Of a stretch of 64,000 nucleotides of DNA, positions 1-7,971 are shown piece by piece. The position numbers and the translations under genes are program-made. The stretch comes from Nakamurella lactea DSM 19367. GTDB lineage: Bacteria; Actinomycetota; Actinomycetes; Mycobacteriales; Nakamurellaceae. The notes beneath the pieces were generated by a model. It ran no database searches, was not told the DNA's origin, and was given only the letters and a program-made list of their open reading frames with translations. Each line of letters begins with the position of its first letter. Positions within the stretch are counted from its first letter, which is position 1. The stretch is taken from NCBI RefSeq assembly GCF_000426645.1, contig NZ_AUFT01000001.1:496001-560000 (forward strand), in the 5' to 3' direction.

Positions 1-1
1 G

Positions 2-682
2 TTGTTGGTCCAGCGGTTGGCGGCGCACGTCGATGAGCTGGCCGCGTTGGCCCCGCGGTTGCGCGGCGCGCGACGTGCGCTGATCGCCGCGCACGATGCC
101 GAACGCCAGCGGCTCGAGCGGAACCTGCACGACGGTGCCCAGCAGCACCTGGTGGCGGCGCTGATCGCCCTGCAGGCCCCCGATCCGGCCGCCACCCGCT
201 CGCTGCTGACCGCTGCCCGGCGGGAGATCGCCGCGCTGTCCATCGGATCCCGGCCGTCGGCGCTCGCCGGCGGGCTGGCCGCGGCGGTGCGGCGGAACGC
301 GGCGCTGATCGGGTCGTCCGGCGCCACCGTCCGGGTCGACGTCGACCTCGCCGGACTGGCCGGCGCCGACCCGGCGGCGTTGAGCGCAGCCGAGGACGCC
401 TGCTACTTCTGCTGCACCGAGGCCCTGCAGAACGTGGCCAAGCACGCCGGACCATGCACGGTCACTGTCCGGCTGGACTGCGCCGACGGCGACCTCAGGT
501 TCTCGGTCACCGATGACGGGCCGGGCATCGACCCGCGATCGGCGGGCACCGGCGGTGGACTCGCCGCACTGGCGCAGCGGGTCGGCCGAATCGGCGGCTG
601 GATCGCCGTGGAATCGGCCGCTGCCCGCGGAACCCGGATCGTCGGCCAGCTACCGGTGCGAGGAACGGCGGGTTCGCGATGA
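2..682 (+). CDS. Sensor histidine kinase, NarL/DesK type (5' truncated by window edge)
   Basis: This is the C-terminal part of a two-component sensor kinase whose N-terminus lies outside the window. It shows a HisKA_3 dimerisation/phosphoacceptor helix with the motif ERNLHDGAQQHL (phosphoacceptor His at about visible residue 43). The HATPase_c domain follows, with N-box ALQNVAKHAG, G1 box VTDDGPGID and a glycine-rich GGGLAAL G2 box, so the catalytic elements are intact. Kinases of this family autophosphorylate on His and pass the phosphate to LuxR-type regulators. The stop overlaps the next start (ATGA), and the response regulator is two genes on, so the three genes form one transcription unit. 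The ligand cannot be inferred because the sensor domain is missing. Confidence 0.93.
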   Translation: MLVQRLAAHVDELAALAPRLRGARRALIAAHDAERQRLERNLHDGAQQHLVAALIALQAPDPAATRSLLTAARREIAALSIGSRPSALAGGLAAAVRRNAALIGSSGATVRVDVDLAGLAGADPAALSAAEDACYFCCTEALQNVAKHAGPCTVTVRLDCADGDLRFSVTDDGPGIDPRSAGTGGGLAALAQRVGRIGGWIAVESAAARGTRIVGQLPVRGTAGSR

Positions 683-1998
683 TGCCCCGGTCTGCGCCGG
701 AACCGGCTGCCGTTCAACGGGTCCTGGTGGTGATGGCGCTCCGATTCTCGATCGCGGCGCTGGTGTATGCCGTGGGTGCGCTGGTACTGGCGTCCAGCAC
801 TTCGCTTCCGATCGTCCGGATGCCGCTGTGGGTCGCGTTGTCTGCCACGGTGGCGACTGCCTGGGTGCTCTGGGCGTTGCGGGGTCCGGTGGACCGGCTG
901 GCGGACCGGGTCGTCTACCGCGGTCGTGCATCGGGCTATGCCCAGGCCCGCGACCTGCTGGACCGGCTGGCCGACGCCATGCCCGTCGACGACGTGCTTC
1001 CGCAGCTGGCCGCAACGGTCGGCCGGGTCGCGCACAGCTCCCGGACGGAGGTCCGGCTCTGGCTCGGGCCGGACGAGCAGTGGCGCGAGGTGTGGCCGCA
1101 ACTGCCGGCGTCGCGCGGCGATTCGTTGACCATCGGGGTCCGTCACCTCGGCGATCAGGTCGGCGAGATCGAGGTGGAACGAGTGGACGGCGGGCCGAGC
1201 GCCGGCGACCGCCGGCAACTGAATCGGCTGGCCGCACCAGCGGGCACCGCGTTGGCGACGGTCCGGCTGACCTACGCGCTCCGCCGGCGCCGGGCCGAGC
1301 TGGAGCAGGTCACCGCCGAGATCGATGCCTCGACCCGGCGGCTGCTGGGCGCCCAGCGCGAGGAGCAGCGCCGATTCCGCCGGGAGATCACCTCCAGGGT
1401 GCTGCCCCACCTGGACGCGGCCGTGGCACACGTTCCGGAGGCCGCACTCGCGGCGGCGGCGGCCGGCGAGGCGCTCGACGAGGTGCGGCAGATCTCGCGT
1501 GGGCTGTTTCCGCCCCGACTGGCCGAGGCGGGGCTGACGGTCGCGCTGACCGGCTGGGCCGACGATGCCAGTTGGCCGGTACGAATGACGGTCGACCCCG
1601 CCGCTGGCGGTTCGGCGGAACTGCAGGCGTGCCTGTATTTCTGCGTCGTCAGCCTGCTGAACATTCTCGGCACGGCCGGCGGTCGCGGGATGTCGGCGAG
1701 CGTGCGGGCCGAGGGAACGATGTCGATCGTGACGGTCGTCGCGGCGATGAGCCCGGCGCCGGAGCAGGCCGAGGTCGTCGCCTGGACCGGGCTGGTCGTT
1801 GATCGGATGGCAGCCTTCGACGGCAGCCTGCAGACCACCGTCGACCACGCGTCGGTGACGGTCAGCGTCCGGGTCCAGCACGCCGATCCCGGCGATCACC
1901 CCGCCGCTGAGCCGCCCCGGACCACCCCACCCGTCATCCCCGAACCGCGCGGCACCGCCGTTGGCCTTGACGATCCGGCACCTACGGTGCAGCGGTGA
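679..1998 (+). CDS. Degenerate histidine-kinase-like membrane protein
   Basis: A 439-residue protein with two hydrophobic segments near the N-terminus (about residues 20-45 and 52-70), a GAF-like middle, and a C-terminal half that follows the NarL-kinase layout. The H-box region reads QREEQRRFRREITSRV. Where active kinases have R-E-L-H-D, this protein has R235-E-I-T238-S239, so the phosphoacceptor His is replaced by Thr. An N-box remnant is present (SLLNILGTAGG), but no DxGxG G1 box can be found where one is expected, so ATP binding is doubtful. It probably acts as a partner or regulator of the kinase encoded just upstream rather than as an enzyme. The ATGA overlap upstream and GTGA overlap downstream with the response regulator indicate coupled translation. 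The tail beyond about residue 400 is Pro-rich and unconserved in appearance. Confidence 0.85.
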   Translation: MMPRSAPEPAAVQRVLVVMALRFSIAALVYAVGALVLASSTSLPIVRMPLWVALSATVATAWVLWALRGPVDRLADRVVYRGRASGYAQARDLLDRLADAMPVDDVLPQLAATVGRVAHSSRTEVRLWLGPDEQWREVWPQLPASRGDSLTIGVRHLGDQVGEIEVERVDGGPSAGDRRQLNRLAAPAGTALATVRLTYALRRRRAELEQVTAEIDASTRRLLGAQREEQRRFRREITSRVLPHLDAAVAHVPEAALAAAAAGEALDEVRQISRGLFPPRLAEAGLTVALTGWADDASWPVRMTVDPAAGGSAELQACLYFCVVSLLNILGTAGGRGMSASVRAEGTMSIVTVVAAMSPAPEQAEVVAWTGLVVDRMAAFDGSLQTTVDHASVTVSVRVQHADPGDHPAAEPPRTTPPVIPEPRGTAVGLDDPAPTVQR

Positions 1999-2663
1999 GC
2001 ATCTCGGTCGTCATCGCCGACGACAGCTTCCTGATTCGAGAGGGCCTGTCCCGCATGCTCTCCGGCAGTGCTGAGGTCCGGTTGCTGGCCGCCTGTCAGG
2101 ACCTGCCCGAGGCACTGGAGGCGGTGGACAGCCATCGGCCGGACGTCGTGCTCACCGACATCCGGATGCCGCCGGGTCTGGCGGATGAGGGCATCAGGCT
2201 GGCCGAGCACTGCCGGGTGACGCACCCCGGCATGGGAGTCCTGCTGCTCAGCCAGTATATCGAGATCGGTTACGTTCGAACCCTTCTGGAGGCCGGGACA
2301 CAGGGACGCGGCTACCTGCTGAAGGAGCGGGTGGCGCGATTGGGCGATCTGCTGGATGCCGTCCGGGAGGTTGCCGACGGCGGATCGGCGATCGACCCCA
2401 AGGTGGTTCAGGCGCTGGTCCGGATCCGGACCAGAGCCGGCGACCGGAAGCTTGCCGCGCTGAGCCCGCGGGAGCTGCAGGTGCTCGCTCAGATTGCCCA
2501 GGGCCACACCAATGCGGCGGTCGCCGACCATCTGGTACTCACCCGCCACGCCGTCGAGAAACACATCAACTCGATCTTCACCAAGCTCGGGCTCGGTGGT
2601 GATCCGGGCACCCATCCACGGGTCCGGGCCACTCTGCTCTACCTCGCCGAGGGCGAAGCCTGA
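1995..2663 (+). CDS. Response regulator, LuxR/NarL family
   Basis: A 222-residue DNA-binding response regulator. The receiver domain (residues 1-120) has the acidic pair D9/D10, the phosphoacceptor Asp55 in VVLTDIRMP, a switch Ser in LLLSQY and the conserved Lys in GYLLKE. A LuxR-type helix-turn-helix follows (about residues 155-215, LSPRELQVLAQIAQGHTN). It starts with a GTG overlapping the stop of the degenerate kinase (GTGA). Its natural phosphodonor is the intact kinase at the window start. The downstream Smr gene is separated by about 70 nt and is probably not part of the system. Target genes cannot be read from the sequence. Confidence 0.95.
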   Translation: MSISVVIADDSFLIREGLSRMLSGSAEVRLLAACQDLPEALEAVDSHRPDVVLTDIRMPPGLADEGIRLAEHCRVTHPGMGVLLLSQYIEIGYVRTLLEAGTQGRGYLLKERVARLGDLLDAVREVADGGSAIDPKVVQALVRIRTRAGDRKLAALSPRELQVLAQIAQGHTNAAVADHLVLTRHAVEKHINSIFTKLGLGGDPGTHPRVRATLLYLAEGEA

Positions 2664-2734
2664 ATCAGGTCCTCCCGGATGCCGATCGGCACCTCCGCGC
2701 CGACATTTTGCGCCCGAAAGGGCACCATGGACCG

Positions 2735-2986
2735 ATGAAGCTGGTGCTCGATCTGCACGACATCTACAACCGCAGCGACGACATCGAGCGCGCACTGCGC
2801 GGGATCATCGACGAGGCGGTGGCGAAGAAGGCGAAGCTCGTCGAGATCATCCCGGGCAAGGGATCCGGCCAGCTGAAGAAGACCGTGCTGCGATTCCTGC
2901 AGCGCAAGGAGATCCGCGCGCTGTACCACCGGGTGGAGAAGGACTCCCACAACTTCGGCCGGGTCTTCGTCCATTTCCGGTGGTGA
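2735..2986 (+). CDS. Small Smr-domain protein
   Basis: An 83-residue protein that is essentially a lone Smr domain, the fold found at the C-terminus of MutS2. Visible hallmarks are the early LDLHD (DLH motif) and the later IIPGKGSGQLKK, which matches the Smr HGxGxG-like loop, here with Lys in place of His. Members have DNA-nicking or RNA-binding activity. The start is taken at ATG 2735, because the sequence before it does not look like part of the domain. No catalytic partner is encoded nearby, and the gene is convergent with the downstream permease. Function beyond nucleic-acid binding is unknown. Confidence 0.85.
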   Translation: MKLVLDLHDIYNRSDDIERALRGIIDEAVAKKAKLVEIIPGKGSGQLKKTVLRFLQRKEIRALYHRVEKDSHNFGRVFVHFRW

Positions 2987-3044
2987 CGCCCGCCGCCGCC
3001 GCCCGGCAGCTCTGGCGACCGCCGGAGCGTAGTTTCAAGCTGCC

Positions 3045-3818
3045 TCAGCCGAACTGGTCGATGCCGATCTTGACCAGCAGTGCCGAGACCACACACAACA
3101 ACGCGATCCGGATGAAGCCGGTGCCGCGCCGCAACGCGGTCCGGGTACCGAGCCAGGCGCCGCCCATATTGCCCGCCGCCATCGCGGCCCCCAGCACCCA
3201 GAACACCGGGCCGTGGGCGGCCAGCACGACGAGGGCTCCTATGTTCGATCCCAGATTGATCACCTTGGTAGTGGCGGAGGCGATGACGAAATCGAGTCCC
3301 CACAGCGCGGTCAACGTCATCAACATCATTGAACCGGTACCCGGACCGATCATCCCGTTGTAGACCGGCAGCACGGCACCCAGCACCGCTACCGCGAGCA
3401 CGGCCCGGCCCACCGACCGGCGATGCGGACGGCTGCCGGAACCCAGGGTCGGCCGCAGCACCACCAGCACCCCGATCGCCAGCAACACCAACAGAACGGC
3501 CGGCCGGAAGACCGCCGGCGGCACCAGTCCGGCCAGCGTGGCGCCGAGACCGGAAGCTGCGATGGCGAGCAGGCCGACGGGCGCGGCGAGCCGCCAGTGA
3601 AGTCTGGTGCGTCGGGCGAAACCCATTGCCGCGGTGGCGGTGCCGGCGATCGAAGACAGCTTGTCGGTGGCCAGCAGGGTGGTCGGCGCGATACCGGGGA
3701 AGGCCAGCAGAAGGACCGGGAGCTGGACCAGGCCGCCACCGCCAACCACCGCGTCGACCCAGCCGGCACCGGTGGCCGCCAGCACCACCATCAGCAACAT
3801 CAGCACGTCCGCGTGCAT
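3045..3818 (-). CDS. TauE/SafE (TSUP) family membrane permease
   Basis: A 257-residue integral membrane protein with about eight hydrophobic helices and the two glycine-rich repeat motifs typical of the TSUP family: GWVDAVVGGGGLVQLP near the N-terminus and the repeat-2 counterpart NGMIGPGTGSMMLM. The family exports or imports sulfite, sulfoacetate and other organosulfur anions; the substrate here is not known. The start ATG is preceded by GGAGG four bases upstream. The gene is transcribed divergently from the AfsR-like regulator. A link to the SAM-riboswitch sulfonate importer 3 kb away is possible but not demonstrated by the sequence. Confidence 0.88.
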   Translation of the reverse strand: MHADVLMLLMVVLAATGAGWVDAVVGGGGLVQLPVLLLAFPGIAPTTLLATDKLSSIAGTATAAMGFARRTRLHWRLAAPVGLLAIAASGLGATLAGLVPPAVFRPAVLLVLLAIGVLVVLRPTLGSGSRPHRRSVGRAVLAVAVLGAVLPVYNGMIGPGTGSMMLMTLTALWGLDFVIASATTKVINLGSNIGALVVLAAHGPVFWVLGAAMAAGNMGGAWLGTRTALRRGTGFIRIALLCVVSALLVKIGIDQFG

Positions 3819-3893
3819 CGGTCCTCCGGATCGGCGTTCGAATGAGATTGCGATCCTGACGAAGCGCGCTACACGGCGACTCGATCGCCGCTA

Positions 3894-3899
3894 TACGCT
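3894..3899 (+). promoter_or_regulatory. Candidate -10 box for a leaderless transcript of the AfsR-like gene
   Basis: TACGCT lies six bases before the GTG start at 3906, so a transcript initiated in the usual place would begin at or next to the start codon. No Shine-Dalgarno sequence precedes this GTG. No good -35 box is visible. Confidence 0.4.
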
Positions 3900-3905
3900 C
3901 GGCCG

Positions 3906-6812
3906 GTGACCGCGGACCGGGTGCTGATCGGCGTGCTGGGCCAGCTGATGGTGACTCGCGACGGCGCCGACGTGCCCATCGCGTCTGCCAAACAGCGGGT
4001 GCTGCTTGCCGTTCTGCTCGCTCATCCGGACGGCCCCGTTGCCGTCGATCGGCTGGTCGAGATCCTCTGGCCGGGCCGGCGGCCGGCCTCGGCGCGGGCG
4101 AACGTGCAGACCTTCGTGCACCGGCTGCGCGGGCATCTGGGCGCCGAGACCATCGTCAGCCACCCAGGCGGCTACCAGTGGAACGGCGATCCGGGAGGCA
4201 GCGACGCGGCACTATTCGAACAGGCCGTCACCGCCGGTCGAGCGGCCCGCGAGAACGGTGACCTGCCGCGGGCCGCAGACGATTATCGTTCCGGGCTCAT
4301 CTTGTGGCGGGGCAACGCTTTCGACGGGCTGAGAGACGTCGGGCCGCTGACCGTTGAGGCCGCCCGGCTGGACGAACTGCGGCTGGTCGCGCTGCAGGAG
4401 TGCTACGACTGCGAACTGGCGCTGGATAGGCACCGCGCCCTGATCCCCGAGTTGCTGGCGCTGGTCGCCGATCACCCGCTTCAGGAACACTTCCTGGCGC
4501 AAGCGATGACGGCGCTGCACGGCGCCGGACGATCGTCGGACGCGCTCGAGTTGTATCGCACCGCCCGCCGACAGCTGGCCTCCGAGATCGGGGTGGAACC
4601 GGGCCGCGCCGTCCGGGCGCTGCAACAGTCCATCCTGGCGCAGACAGCCGGACCGGCCGGGGCCGCGGCGGGCGGCGGCGCCGCACCGGACGGCGCAGCC
4701 GATGCGCCGGCCGACAGCGCCGACACACCACGCACCGCCGAATCAGTTGGTCCCGCCCAATTGCCGGCCGCCCCTGCGGCCTTCATCGGACGCGACGAGG
4801 ACGTCGAGGATCTGGTCGCCGCGCTGCTCACCGGCGGTCAGGCCCCCGGTCTCGCCATCGTCACCGGGCCCGGCGGGGTGGGCAAGTCCGCCCTTGCCCT
4901 GCACACGGCCCACCGGCTGACCGACCATTTCCCGGACGGGCAGCTGTACCTCGATCTGCGCGGTGCCACGCCCGGCATGACGCCGCTGGAACCGAACGAG
5001 GCACTCAGCCGGCTGGTGCGGGCGCTGGCCCCGGCCGTCCAGCTGCCACCCGGTCCGATCGACGAGGTGGCCGCCAGATTCCGCTCGCTGCTGGCCGGTC
5101 GGCGGATACTGCTGCTGCTGGACGACGCGACCGACGCGGCCCAGGTCCGCCCGCTGCTACCCGGCAGCGCGACCTGCGCCGTGCTGATCACCAGCCGCCG
5201 GCCGCTCCCAACCCTGGACGGCGCCCATCGCCGGCGGATCGGCGAGCTGTCCGCGGGGCAGGCAGTGCAGCTGCTCGGCGCACTCGTCGGCGATGGTCGG
5301 GTCGCGAGCGAACCGTCGGCAGCGGCCGAGGTCGTCAACTGGTGTGATCGTCTCCCGCTGGCTATCTGCCTGGCCGGCGCGAAACTTGCCGGCCGCCCGC
5401 ACTGGACCGTGGAGACCCTGCGCGGCCGGCTGGCCGGCGATGACCAGCGCCTTGACGAGTTCGAGATCGAGGACCGGGGTGTTCGACGGAGTTTCGCGCT
5501 CAGCTCTGCCGAGCTGTCCCCGACCGGTGCCGAGTTGTTCGCCCTGCTGGGTACCTTGCCGATACCGGAAGTCGGCGTGCCGCTCGTCGCGGCTCTGGCC
5601 GAAACGACCGAGTGGCCGGCCCAGTGCCTGCTGGACGAGTTGGTCGACGCCCAGCTGATCCAGCCGGTGGCCGGCGGCCGATACCGCCTGCACGATCTGT
5701 TGCGGCTGTTCGCCAGGGAGCGGGCGCAGTCGGGCCGGCCGGCGGTGGACGTGCCTGCAGCACTGCGCAAAATCCTGCACCTGTATCTGGCCACCGCGAT
5801 CGGGGCCACCGCTCACCTGCAGGAACGCAATCCGTGGAAGTGGCGACACCTGCCGACGACGCTGAGCAGCGATCCGGTCGCCTTCGCCGACGCCGCAGCC
5901 GCCCGCTCGTGGTACAGCGCCGAACTGCCGGCGATGGTGGACGTCGCCGCCATGGCGGCCACCGTGTCCGCAGAGCTGGCCGCGCTGGTCATCGCGCTCG
6001 CAACCGCCCAGCGCCCGATGTTGCAGGCACTCGGACATTGGCGTGAGGCGTTGGCGCTGGCCGGCTCGATGCAGATCGCGGCCCGGACGACCGGCGATCC
6101 GACGCACCGGGCGCAGGCCGACCAAGAGTTGGCCGTGCTGCTGTGCTTCACCGGCCACCCGGCCGATGGGCTGGAGCACGGCCGGCGGGCGCTGGCCGCC
6201 TGGCGGCGTGGCGGCGACCGGGTGGGCGAGGCGCACGGGCTGATGGCGGTCGCCAGCGCCCTGCGAGGCCTCGACCGGCACGACGAACTCCTCACGGTGA
6301 TCGAGCAGAGTCTGGTACTGCGACGCGAATCCGGTGATCGATCCGGCGAGGTCGGCGTCCTGATCGAGCTGGGCCTGTGCCATCTTCGACGTGGCGATCT
6401 GGCTGCGGCACGAACGGCCAACCTCCAGGCGGAGGCGACGGCGAAGAAATTCGACCTGGGTCGCAAGCTTGCCGTGACCACCGGGAACCTGGCCGAGATC
6501 GACCGCAGGGCAGCAGATCTCGATGCCGCCATCGCCGGCTTCGAACGTGCTCTTCAGATCGACCGGGCCGAGGGCCTGGCCGACAGTGTGTTCGTGGCCG
6601 AACACTTATGGGGACTCGGCCGCGCGCTGCAGCAACGGGCTGACGAACGCCGGTCGACCGCCCGCCCGGACGACCTCGAGCGGGCCAGGACGTGCTGGCA
6701 CCGCTCAGCGGGAGTGCTGGCCGCCGTCGGTCTGATCACCGAGGACGAGCGCCGGGAGATCACCGCAACGCCGGCGCCGCGGATGCCGCAGGCGCTCGAA
6801 CTCGCCTTCTGA
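3906..6812 (+). CDS. SARP/AfsR-like transcriptional regulator with NB-ARC and TPR regions
   Basis: A 968-residue regulator of the actinobacterial SARP/AfsR class. The order is an OmpR-like winged helix (residues 1-90, with the WPGRRPASARANVQTFVHRL segment), a BTAD domain (about 95-245), an Ala/Pro-rich linker, and an NTPase module of NB-ARC type. That module has Walker A GPGGVGKS at about 321-328 and Walker B LLLLDDATD near 402. The C-terminal third is helical and TPR-like. Such proteins activate secondary-metabolite or differentiation genes in an ATP-dependent way. No biosynthetic cluster is visible here, so the target is unknown. The GTG start lies directly behind a -10-like box without a ribosome binding site, suggesting a leaderless mRNA. 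The gene is divergent from the TSUP permease. Confidence 0.92.
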   Translation: MTADRVLIGVLGQLMVTRDGADVPIASAKQRVLLAVLLAHPDGPVAVDRLVEILWPGRRPASARANVQTFVHRLRGHLGAETIVSHPGGYQWNGDPGGSDAALFEQAVTAGRAARENGDLPRAADDYRSGLILWRGNAFDGLRDVGPLTVEAARLDELRLVALQECYDCELALDRHRALIPELLALVADHPLQEHFLAQAMTALHGAGRSSDALELYRTARRQLASEIGVEPGRAVRALQQSILAQTAGPAGAAAGGGAAPDGAADAPADSADTPRTAESVGPAQLPAAPAAFIGRDEDVEDLVAALLTGGQAPGLAIVTGPGGVGKSALALHTAHRLTDHFPDGQLYLDLRGATPGMTPLEPNEALSRLVRALAPAVQLPPGPIDEVAARFRSLLAGRRILLLLDDATDAAQVRPLLPGSATCAVLITSRRPLPTLDGAHRRRIGELSAGQAVQLLGALVGDGRVASEPSAAAEVVNWCDRLPLAICLAGAKLAGRPHWTVETLRGRLAGDDQRLDEFEIEDRGVRRSFALSSAELSPTGAELFALLGTLPIPEVGVPLVAALAETTEWPAQCLLDELVDAQLIQPVAGGRYRLHDLLRLFARERAQSGRPAVDVPAALRKILHLYLATAIGATAHLQERNPWKWRHLPTTLSSDPVAFADAAAARSWYSAELPAMVDVAAMAATVSAELAALVIALATAQRPMLQALGHWREALALAGSMQIAARTTGDPTHRAQADQELAVLLCFTGHPADGLEHGRRALAAWRRGGDRVGEAHGLMAVASALRGLDRHDELLTVIEQSLVLRRESGDRSGEVGVLIELGLCHLRRGDLAAARTANLQAEATAKKFDLGRKLAVTTGNLAEIDRRAADLDAAIAGFERALQIDRAEGLADSVFVAEHLWGLGRALQQRADERRSTARPDDLERARTCWHRSAGVLAAVGLITEDERREITATPAPRMPQALELAF

Positions 6813-6929
6813 CCGGGTGACCAGGTCTTCCCGCACCCATCGGGCCTGCTCACGACCGATGACGACCGATGTGGGCCGGTTCAGCACACCCACCCGTTTC
6901 TCAGTCCTTGGGAACACGGTCCCCGCTGA

Positions 6930-6959
6930 TGGACTCGACGGCCGTCCGTGGGTCATAAT
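6930..6959 (+). promoter_or_regulatory. Promoter of the riboswitch-controlled importer
   Basis: TGGACT (6930-6935) and CATAAT (6954-6959) are separated by 18 bases. Transcription would start near 6966, immediately before the first base of the riboswitch closing helix at 6967, so promoter and aptamer fit together without slack. Confidence 0.6.
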
Positions 6960-6966
6960 CGGCGCA

Positions 6967-7048
6967 CCATCCGGAGCGGCCGAGAGACTTGGCTCGGTGA
7001 AGCCGCAGCAACCCTGGAACTGCAGGGTGCTAATGCCAAGGCCGATGG
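6967..7048 (+). promoter_or_regulatory. SAM-I-type (S-box) riboswitch
   Basis: The 82-nt element carries the S-box core: GAG, then GAGAGACTTGGCTC, GGTGAAGCCGCAGCAACC and GGTGCTAATGCC. P1 is CCATC (6967-6971) paired with GATGG (7044-7048). P2 pairs CGGC with GCCG, and P3 is a perfect CCCTG/CAGGG hairpin. The usual P4 hairpin after TGCTAATGCC appears missing or reduced to a few bases. The 3' strand of P1 runs into GGAG (7047-7050), the Shine-Dalgarno of the GTG start at 7057. Ligand binding should therefore stabilise P1 and hide the ribosome binding site, giving translational repression. The aptamer assignment rests on motif matching; the control mode is inferred from the overlap. Confidence 0.88.
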
Positions 7049-7056
7049 AGTGACTC

Positions 7057-7884
7057 GTGAGTACTGTCGTCGAACGCGGTGAGCCGGCCACGGCCGGCCG
7101 CCGTCAGCCGAATCCGAACGCCCGCGCCGCCGCTCCCGCGCTGCCGGTCGCCTTCCACCAGGCTTCTCGGGTGTTCGGCGCCGGGCCCGACCGCCGGGTG
7201 GTACTCCGCGGCATCGACATCGAAGCCCCGGCCGGATCCATCGTCGCGCTGCTCGGGCCGAGCGGCTGCGGCAAATCGACCCTGCTGCGCATCGCCGGCG
7301 GGCTGGACCGACCGTCCGGCGGTCAGGTGACGATCGGCGGCGATCCGGTGCGCGCGTTCGATCCACGATGCGCGGTGGCCTTCCAGGAGGCCCGGCTGTT
7401 GCCATGGCGATCGGTCCGCGCGAACGTGGCGATCGGCCTGCCGCGCGGCGGGGGGACCGAGGAGGTCGACCGGCTGATCGAGCTGGTCGGCCTGCGCGAG
7501 GCCGCCGATCAACGGCCGCGACAGATCTCCGGCGGCATGGCGCAACGGGCCTCGTTGGCCCGCGCGCTCGCCCGCCGGCCGGGCGTACTTCTGTTGGACG
7601 AGCCGTTCGGCGCGCTGGACGCGCTCACCAGGATCAAGATGCAGGATCTGCTGCTGGACGTCCACCGCAGCGAACCGGTAACCGTGCTGCTGGTGACGCA
7701 CGACGTCGACGAGGCAGTTCGGCTGGCCGACACCGTTGTGGTGCTCGGGCCGGCTGCCGACCGGCGACCGGGTTCGACGGTGCTGCGCAGCGTCGACATC
7801 GATGAGACCCTTCGTCGCGACCCGGTCGCGACCGCCGAACTGCGCGACGACCTGCTCGACTGTCTGGGCGTTCACCGGCACTGA
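7057..7884 (+). CDS. ABC transporter ATP-binding protein, nitrate/sulfonate/taurine type (SsuB/TauB-like)
   Basis: A 275-residue ABC ATPase. Walker A GPSGCGKST is at about residue 67, the signature ISGGMAQR near 157, and Walker B VLLLDEPFGALD near 178, followed by the switch His in LVTHDVDEA. The short MAQR signature and overall length are typical of the NitT/TauT group. It energises import together with the binding protein and permease encoded next. The GTG start lies six bases after GGAG, which is partly within the SAM riboswitch P1 helix. The organosulfur substrate is inferred from the family and the riboswitch. About 30 N-terminal residues before the ABC fold are poorly conserved in appearance. 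Confidence 0.92.
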   Translation: MSTVVERGEPATAGRRQPNPNARAAAPALPVAFHQASRVFGAGPDRRVVLRGIDIEAPAGSIVALLGPSGCGKSTLLRIAGGLDRPSGGQVTIGGDPVRAFDPRCAVAFQEARLLPWRSVRANVAIGLPRGGGTEEVDRLIELVGLREAADQRPRQISGGMAQRASLARALARRPGVLLLDEPFGALDALTRIKMQDLLLDVHRSEPVTVLLVTHDVDEAVRLADTVVVLGPAADRRPGSTVLRSVDIDETLRRDPVATAELRDDLLDCLGVHRH

Positions 7885-7971
7885 TCCCGGTCACCGACCC
7901 CGATTCACCCTGCCACTCCCCCCATCCCGGTGCCGCGCTGCGCTGCGCCGACCGAATCCCGAAGGAACGAG

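Noticed and set aside
403-1899. Long reverse-strand frame opposite the two kinase genes
   Set aside because: Composition is that of an antisense frame and no domain is recognisable, whereas the plus-strand genes match known families.
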